Shown here in pieces: positions 4,870 through 10,370 of a stretch of DNA of 10,370 bases. Origin of the DNA: Rickettsiales bacterium. Its GTDB lineage: Bacteria > Pseudomonadota > Alphaproteobacteria > Rickettsiales > UBA1997. The first letter of the stretch is position 1. Each line of letters starts with the position of its first letter. The DNA is taken from assembly GCA_031284025.1 (NCBI GenBank), contig JAITAR010000068.1:1-10370 (forward strand), read 5' to 3'. The notes under the pieces were generated by a model, which ran no database searches, was not told where the DNA came from, and saw only the letters and a program-made list of their open reading frames with translations. The position numbers were made by a program, and so were the translations under genes.

Positions 4870-7656
4870 GTGAGCGAAAATTCTAAATATATTTGTCAGC
4901 AGATGTCCCTGCGCACACCACAGGCCGAGGCTCTGAGTATTCTAGATGGTGTTGTGGACACCTTTTCGTTCTCAAAGGATCCAGACAACGGCGCCGTACT
5001 CAAAGCTAGAAATGAAGGATGTGATGCGGCCCATAATCCTGACTCAAAGAATCCCGACAACGGCGCCATACTTAAAGCTATCAATGCGTTGGATATACCT
5101 AAAAAGCTAAATATCACAAATTTTGAGCGTGACTTTCCGACAATTTGTTTTTCCATTGCAACCGGCGTCGGAAAAACGCGCTTGATGGGGGCATTTATAA
5201 CCTATTTGCACCTTGAAAAAGGCGTTAAAAACTTCTTTATCATTGCGCCGAATTTAACCATTTATAGTAAGCTGATTGTGGACTTTACGCCCAATACGCC
5301 AAAATATGTGTTCCAGGGAATTCACGAGTTCAGCACAAAACAGCCACTGGTTACTACGGGTGACGATTATCATAGTATGGGTGGACTAGTCGATCGGATG
5401 TATGAGAATAGAGTTAATGTAAATATCTTCAACATATCTAAAATTAATCGCGACACGGATACCAGGGGTATACCTCGATTCCGCAGGTTTTCGGAATATC
5501 TTGGAGAGTCCTATTTCAATTATCTGCAATCGCTCCCAGACCTTGTTCTTCTAATGGACGAAGCCCATCGCTATCGTGCAGAGGCCGGAATGAAGATCAT
5601 TAATCAGCTCCGAGCCGTGCTGGGATTGGAATTAACCGCTACGGCAAAAACAACTGGCGAAAATGCGAAAAATTTCAAAAATATTGTCTATCACTATCCG
5701 CTAGCGCAGGCTATCATTGACTGCTATGTCAAAAAACCAACCATAGTTGGGCGAAGCAATTTTGAGAAAAATAAATATAGTGATGAGCAGCTGGAAGAAA
5801 TTAAGTTATTGGATGGGTTTGGAATTCATGAGGATATAAAAAAGGAACTTGAGGTCTATGCCCATGAGAAGTGCAAACGGCTCGTAAAACCATTTATGTT
5901 GATAATTGCACGCGATACAGCCCATGCAAATAAACTGAAGTCCAGAATTAGCAGTGCTGAGTTCAGGGACGGCATCTACAGAGATAAGGTCATTGTTGTA
6001 CATTCAAAACAGAAGGGCTCGGAGCTTGACGAGAATATCGCGCTTCTATTGGAAGTGGAAAAGGCAGAAAACCCTATCGAGGTTGTTATCCACGTCAATA
6101 TGTTGGCCGAAGGCTGGGATGTTAATAATCTCTATACAATTGTGCCTCTAAAACCTGCTCGAACAGATATTTTGGTGGAGCAGTCCATTGGGCGCGGTCT
6201 CCGTCTGCCCTATGGTGAGTATAGTGGTGTAGATCACATAGACCAATTGAATATAGTGGCCCATGACAAATTTAATGATATTGTGGAAACTGCAAGGAAA
6301 GAGGGTTTTGAGTTTCAGCAGCGACTGTTGGATTCTGAGGCTGACCTGGGCAGGAAGGTTGTAGTTGAAGCGCATACTCTGCTCCGGACTGCTATCGAAA
6401 ACGCAGCAATTATTCCCACCATTTCAACCACTATGGCTATGCAGGATAAACCAAAAATAACCTTCAGGAATCAAATACAGAGGGACGCAGCATTGGCTTT
6501 TAATGATAGATTGGAAGACATTGGAAGGACTGTAAATTCTGTAGATGAACTGAGATCAGAGAAAATCCAGGAGCACATTATCAATGAAATTGTCCGAGAT
6601 GCTAGGGCTAGGGGAGATTTGTTCACGGAGGAGCTGGCGAATGTCCTAGGAGAAACGGCAAAACAGATCACAGAATGTTTTATCGAAAGCGCAATCAAAA
6701 TTCCACAGATCAGTATTTATAGTACCTACTCACAAAAAGGTGTGAAATACAGGCGTTTTACACTTGATCTAGGACCCTTTAATCGACTACAACAGTCCGA
6801 AGATGGAATCATAAGACAAGAAATAGGTACGATAAGTAATAGGATCGAACGGAGTGAAGAGGCACAACCTATTGAACATGAGGGTACAGCGGAGGATATG
6901 ATTATCACCGAAATGCTCAATAGCATAGAAATTCCCTACGATAGGGAATTACTTCTATTCTTTGTGGAACAGGTGATCGGACATATCCGTAAATATGCAG
7001 CTGGCGAAGAGGAGGTCCGGAACATTGTTTTTCCTAATAGCGTACAGATAGCCAAGGCAATTATTGAGCAAATGCTGCAGAACATTATCGAGCCGGAGGA
7101 GGTGATGGTTGCCAGAGTTTCGGGTGATTACACTCCGCTTCGGCCGGTAAAACTGCTTAAAAATCTGGATGATGACGAAATATCTTTCAGAAACGAGCCA
7201 AAACATCTGTCAAATATTCGCAATATAATATTTTCAGGCTTCGAAAAGTGCCTTTACACAAAGACAAAGTTTGATAGCAACACGGAACGCAAACTGTCAG
7301 TTATTCTGGAGGATGAGCCAAAAATTCTACGCTGGGAACGTTTAACCGTGGAACAGGCAAAGGAAAAGGTATCCATGAAGTACTATGGAAAAGATCACGG
7401 GCCGCATGACTATTGTCCTGATTTCCTAGTGGAAACAACGGACAACAAATATATTGTTGAAACAAAAGCAGCAGGGAATGTGACCGCAGACGGTGATGAA
7501 TCGGCAAAGAGGGAAGTGGCAAAACGCTGGTGTATGGAGGCGTCAAAATATGAACGGTCCATTGGTGGTAAGCCATGGACATACATTCTTATCCCGCATG
7601 ACCAATTGGTTGCCGACTGTTCCTGGGATGGTTTGGTGGCCAGATGGAGTATTTAA
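4870..7656 (+). CDS. res: Type III restriction enzyme subunit Res (superfamily 2 helicase/nuclease), 928 aa
   Basis: Res uses ATP after Mod finds unmethylated sites and cuts DNA when two complexes interact. Walker A ATGVGKT is at 97-103, the DEAH box at 230-233, and helicase motif VI QSIGRGLRLP at 438-447. The C-terminus has a PD-(D/E)xK-type nuclease motif: P850-D851 followed by E864-T865-K866 in IVETKA. Length is usual for the family and the frame is intact, so the nuclease looks functional. It starts with GTG one base after the mod stop, with GGGGG just upstream, implying co-transcription and translational coupling. An unusual feature is a duplicated segment near the N-terminus: SKDPDNGAVLKA (35-46) and SKNPDNGAILKA (59-70). 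The gene converges on the primase gene at its 3' side. Confidence 0.95.
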   Translation: MSENSKYICQQMSLRTPQAEALSILDGVVDTFSFSKDPDNGAVLKARNEGCDAAHNPDSKNPDNGAILKAINALDIPKKLNITNFERDFPTICFSIATGVGKTRLMGAFITYLHLEKGVKNFFIIAPNLTIYSKLIVDFTPNTPKYVFQGIHEFSTKQPLVTTGDDYHSMGGLVDRMYENRVNVNIFNISKINRDTDTRGIPRFRRFSEYLGESYFNYLQSLPDLVLLMDEAHRYRAEAGMKIINQLRAVLGLELTATAKTTGENAKNFKNIVYHYPLAQAIIDCYVKKPTIVGRSNFEKNKYSDEQLEEIKLLDGFGIHEDIKKELEVYAHEKCKRLVKPFMLIIARDTAHANKLKSRISSAEFRDGIYRDKVIVVHSKQKGSELDENIALLLEVEKAENPIEVVIHVNMLAEGWDVNNLYTIVPLKPARTDILVEQSIGRGLRLPYGEYSGVDHIDQLNIVAHDKFNDIVETARKEGFEFQQRLLDSEADLGRKVVVEAHTLLRTAIENAAIIPTISTTMAMQDKPKITFRNQIQRDAALAFNDRLEDIGRTVNSVDELRSEKIQEHIINEIVRDARARGDLFTEELANVLGETAKQITECFIESAIKIPQISIYSTYSQKGVKYRRFTLDLGPFNRLQQSEDGIIRQEIGTISNRIERSEEAQPIEHEGTAEDMIITEMLNSIEIPYDRELLLFFVEQVIGHIRKYAAGEEEVRNIVFPNSVQIAKAIIEQMLQNIIEPEEVMVARVSGDYTPLRPVKLLKNLDDDEISFRNEPKHLSNIRNIIFSGFEKCLYTKTKFDSNTERKLSVILEDEPKILRWERLTVEQAKEKVSMKYYGKDHGPHDYCPDFLVETTDNKYIVETKAAGNVTADGDESAKREVAKRWCMEASKYERSIGGKPWTYILIPHDQLVADCSWDGLVARWSI
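4972..5079 (+). repeat. Internal direct repeat in res (36 bp, 72-bp period)
   Basis: Positions 4972-5007 and 5044-5079 match at 32 of 36 bases and encode SK(D/N)PDNGA(V/I)LKA twice, 24 codons apart in frame. Three of the four differences are at third or conservative positions, indicating an older duplication kept in frame. It lies before the helicase Walker A motif, in a region that seems to be a linker. Confidence 0.8.
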
Positions 7657-7676
7657 ACTATTCTGCGCTTAACCCG

Positions 7677-7700
7677 GGGACAGACTCATAAATTTGTCCC
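7677..7700. other. Hairpin downstream of res
   Basis: GGGACA (7677-7682) pairs with TGTCCC (7695-7700) around a 12-base loop, 21 bases after the res stop. A CCCGGG palindrome (7673-7678) overlaps its left arm. No T tract follows on the plus strand, so a factor-independent terminator is doubtful; it may simply mark the 3' end of the operon or be a small repeat element. Confidence 0.35.
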
Positions 7701-7743
7701 AGATGTGTCTAATGCTTAAAAAAACCTGTGTAGGATTTTCTCC

Positions 7744-7922
7744 GGGTAATATGGGTAATTGGGTAATAGCCATATTTTACCTATGTTCTGACATTACCCA
7801 CCTATTACCCTATTACCTAATTGGGGTAATACTGAGATAAGTCTATTACCCAAATTACCCAATCCTTACCCCCAGAGGTAATGATTTTAACTTGATTTTT
7901 CACTCCATTACCCAAATTACCC
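7744..7922. repeat. Cluster of ATTACCC/GGGTAAT repeats between res and the primase gene (possible origin iterons)
   Basis: Ten exact 7-mers fall in 179 bases: GGGTAAT at 7744, 7753, 7761 and 7824, and ATTACCC at 7793, 7804, 7845, 7854, 7907 and 7916. Near copies lie at 7812, 7866 and 7876. The composite ATTACCCAAATTACCCA occurs twice without change (7845-7861 and 7907-7923), and paired copies are often 8-11 bases apart, about one helical turn. The block ends 31 bases beyond the stop of the primase/helicase gene. Iterons near replication genes are a known arrangement for plasmid and satellite origins. Other readings are a regulator-binding array or a transcription barrier between the convergent genes. 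Confidence 0.75.
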
Positions 7923-7953
7923 ATTTTCTAATGCTCACCTGGTGATTTATTTT

Positions 7954-10370
7954 TTATATCTGCCAGATCTTTTCTGTGAAGACGTAGAATTTTTTTCTTC
8001 CTCCGCAGATATTCTCGGTTTTCACGTTTTTATCCTTATCGGTAATAATCAAGCCCTCAGCCTTTAGTTCTTTTACAGCGTTTCTATGATCGAAACCTTT
8101 CATTATGTCACTATGAAACACCTCCGGAAAAACAAGATAGAGAATTTTGCCATCGCCCGTCTTTTTTATGTAACCAGCCATATCATAGGTTACTTTATCT
8201 TTTGGATCATTTACGTCCCTAAAACGACTGTTCCCATAGAGTTCAAAAAAATGTTTTATCTGCACCAAAATTTGCATTTTCTCCGTATTATCACTGCCAC
8301 CACGCCGTTCCAGCCAATCATTAAAACACTTTATAATAGCCTCAGTCGCCTCACCACTGACCCAGCCGGTGATTCCAAACTCAGTGGCCAGCTCTCCGGC
8401 GAAGCCCAGCAGTATAAAATGGCCAAGGGCTCTTCCCATCTGTTCGCTGGAGTTCTTATGCGCCAGTCTTGATTTCAATTTAGTTGAATATTCTACAAAT
8501 TTTATTTTGATTTGCTCCTTACCAATTTCCATCAGTTTTTCAATAAATTTTCTCAGGGGTGTTCCATAATATTCATTCACTTTTCTACAAAGATATTGCG
8601 AAAATTCTCCCCCATCTCGGAAATCATGGATAGTTTCAAAGGCTCCGAAGCTGTTTTCTCCGGGTTCTGCCGGAATATTCAGCAGACGTATTTCCTGACC
8701 TGCCCGAACAATTTTTTTAGCTTCATTCATATGAGTTGCGAGATCTACCTCTCCGCTAGATAGAAACAGCAAACGCCAATTATAATTGTTTTTAGCCAAA
8801 TAACCGCTCTTGTTTGCTCTTAGCTTTCCTCGTCCATTGCCTAGTGTGTACACAATCTCATTTGCTTCGATCAGACTCATCTGCCCAATCTCGTCCAAAA
8901 CCAGCAGACTATCATTGTGAGCAAAGGCTGCGCCCTCCAATCCATTACTTGTCGCTCGCCAACTATGGATATAATCTGAACTTCCAAAGACAGAGGCAGC
9001 TACCTTCAGTATTGTAGTTTTGCCACAGGAGCTACTGCCCACCAGATGAAAACCACAGCTTTCCAGATCAAGTGGGGTTAGCAGAGGGCTTCCAAAGGCA
9101 GTACAGAGGGCAAAGATCAGCCTACTATTGCCTTGGCAGGGTTTGGCTATATGTTCTCTCCAGTCTTCAATGGTTCCCTTGGTTTTATAGTGATTTGTGA
9201 TTATGTGATCGTCACTCTGAAAATATATCATTTCTCTGCTGGTTCCTATTATGTCATCTGGTAAAACAAAAACATCGCCATACCACCCAGTCTCTCTGAC
9301 AGAACGGGCATATTCGGCCGCTACTCTATAGGTATATAGATAATCCTTCAGTCTGCTACGCGCTCTGGATCCACTGGCAATGAATAGTCCTGCGTCAAGC
9401 AGACATTCCCAAAGTCCTCGGCAATCTCCGGCGAACGCAGTCAGTGGTATAGAGATTTGTTTCTCAATGCCCTCATAATCTTTGAATTTTAGGCGTAGTC
9501 CCCAATTCTCTCCATTTTTATTACGAGTTTTTGCTATCACTTCAATGGGAGAAGAAATAAACAGAGGATTATTTTCGCCGTCATCGTAGTACAGCCCATC
9601 TTTTTTGAGCATAAAGCCATTTGGTAGAGGAGGAGACTCATTGGGGATTAGAACAACGCTATGCGGTCCTTCGAAATATTTTCTCACAGCTTCTACCCCT
9701 TCGGCAATCATAAGATCATTAAAATCACATTTACCTCCGCCTTTGAGTTCTGGAATAGCCACAGCGCAGCCATATCTATTGGCTACTCTTTTTGCCTCCT
9801 CAACACCAACATTAGATGGATCATCATCCTTCAGGTCATTATCGGCAGCTATGACTATTTCTTTAGCTGGAAATTTATTTTTTAGAGCCTCAACTACTCT
9901 GTAGAGGTTATTCTTATAGAAAGCTATTGCCACAGCTTCTTCCGTAGCTTCGCGAATACTCAGACCAGTTGCTACACCTTCACAGACAATTATCCTACCC
10001 CTTGGTTTGCCAACAGAGAAATAACAACTCTCTGTTCGACCGTCCTGCATGAATAGTTTACTGCCGTCTCCACCAATATACTGCAAACTCCAAAGTTTAC
10101 CCTCGGAATCTCTGAGGGGAGCAACAATCTTCCCACTTTCCATATCGTATTTTAGGCCAATGGGTTTAACTTTCTTTCTCTGGAGATATGGGTGACTATC
10201 ATCGGCAAATGGCAGTTTGTTCCAAATCGCCAGAGCTTTTTCTGAAGTCTCCTCCTGAAGTTTTATTCTATCTTTTTCCTCCTCTTCTCTTATCTTTTCA
10301 AATTCCTTCATCCGTTTCCCCCACTCCTTTTTAGAATATTCATCTTTTTGTCTGGGAAAAACTTTTTCAC
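7954..10370 (-). CDS. Toprim-DUF927 primase/helicase-type replication protein of a mobile element; N-terminus beyond window edge
   Basis: Proteins of this kind are encoded by phages, plasmids and islands and are believed to prime and unwind the element's own DNA. Numbering from the ATG at 10311 (785 codons), a charged helix comes first, then PFADDSHPYLQRKKVKPIGL (34-53), then a Toprim fold with E111 in CEG and D157/D159 in AADND as likely metal ligands. A DUF927 ATPase follows with Walker A GSSSCGKTT (425-433) and Walker B LLVLDEIGQ (469-477). The C-terminal end resembles the usual DUF927 tail. The frame has no stop between 10311 and the right edge, and the upstream residues (EKVFPRQKDEYSKKEWGKR) continue the same charged helix, so the real start probably lies outside the window. 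AGGAG about 12 bases before 10311 is a poor site. It converges on res, with the repeat cluster between them. Confidence 0.9.
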   Translation of the reverse strand, partial: EKVFPRQKDEYSKKEWGKRMKEFEKIREEEEKDRIKLQEETSEKALAIWNKLPFADDSHPYLQRKKVKPIGLKYDMESGKIVAPLRDSEGKLWSLQYIGGDGSKLFMQDGRTESCYFSVGKPRGRIIVCEGVATGLSIREATEEAVAIAFYKNNLYRVVEALKNKFPAKEIVIAADNDLKDDDPSNVGVEEAKRVANRYGCAVAIPELKGGGKCDFNDLMIAEGVEAVRKYFEGPHSVVLIPNESPPLPNGFMLKKDGLYYDDGENNPLFISSPIEVIAKTRNKNGENWGLRLKFKDYEGIEKQISIPLTAFAGDCRGLWECLLDAGLFIASGSRARSRLKDYLYTYRVAAEYARSVRETGWYGDVFVLPDDIIGTSREMIYFQSDDHIITNHYKTKGTIEDWREHIAKPCQGNSRLIFALCTAFGSPLLTPLDLESCGFHLVGSSSCGKTTILKVAASVFGSSDYIHSWRATSNGLEGAAFAHNDSLLVLDEIGQMSLIEANEIVYTLGNGRGKLRANKSGYLAKNNYNWRLLFLSSGEVDLATHMNEAKKIVRAGQEIRLLNIPAEPGENSFGAFETIHDFRDGGEFSQYLCRKVNEYYGTPLRKFIEKLMEIGKEQIKIKFVEYSTKLKSRLAHKNSSEQMGRALGHFILLGFAGELATEFGITGWVSGEATEAIIKCFNDWLERRGGSDNTEKMQILVQIKHFFELYGNSRFRDVNDPKDKVTYDMAGYIKKTGDGKILYLVFPEVFHSDIMKGFDHRNAVKELKAEGLIITDKDKNVKTENICGGRKKFYVFTEKIWQI

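Noticed and set aside
3162..7656. Operon as part of a BREX, DISARM or type I restriction system
   Set aside because: Only two genes are present. A beta-class methyltransferase directly followed by a DEAH-helicase/PD-ExK protein is the type III layout, and no specificity subunit or other BREX/DISARM genes are present.
7744..7923. Repeat cluster as a CRISPR array or telomere-like sequence
   Set aside because: Units are 7 bp in mixed orientation with gaps mostly of 1-4 bases, unlike CRISPR repeats of 23-40 bp with unique spacers. The spacing is too irregular for a telomeric tandem repeat.

Overview
The window is bacterial. Genes have Shine-Dalgarno sites, the tRNA encodes its own CCA end, and Arg AGA/AGG and Ile ATA codons are frequent. 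No gene fixes the host lineage. A single-chain iron-sulfur L-serine dehydratase fits an amino-acid-fermenting anaerobe (Synergistota would be one guess from memory), but this is not established.

Layout. Positions 1-1283, minus strand: a nearly complete L-serine ammonia-lyase (sdaA) running off the left edge, the only clearly housekeeping protein gene. Positions 1284-2012: about 730 bases with no convincing gene, a few hairpins and perhaps decayed coding sequence. Positions 2013-2088: an intact tRNA-Thr(TGT) with a plausible promoter. Everything to the right looks accessory: a long hairpin just behind the tRNA, a promoter/operator-like leader, a small phage-type protein (2449-2868), a two-gene type III restriction-modification operon (mod 3162-4868, res 4870-7656), a cluster of short ATTACCC/GGGTAAT repeats (7744-7922), and, convergent with the operon, a Toprim plus DUF927 primase/helicase-type replication protein (7954 to beyond the right edge).

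How it fits together. tRNA 3' ends are common integration sites. A tRNA followed by a phage-like small protein, a restriction-modification cassette and a primase-helicase with adjacent repeats suggests one end of an integrated mobile element (satellite, phage-plasmid or genomic island). No integrase and no second attachment copy lie inside the window, so this is inference. Mod and Res would form the restriction complex: Mod methylates adenine in an asymmetric site, and Res is the ATP-driven translocase/nuclease. Mod carries a strikingly AT-rich central block where the target-recognition domain should lie, suggesting replacement of the specificity domain. The repeat cluster beside the primase gene is the best candidate for an uncharacterised cis-acting system, such as a replication origin or regulatory array.
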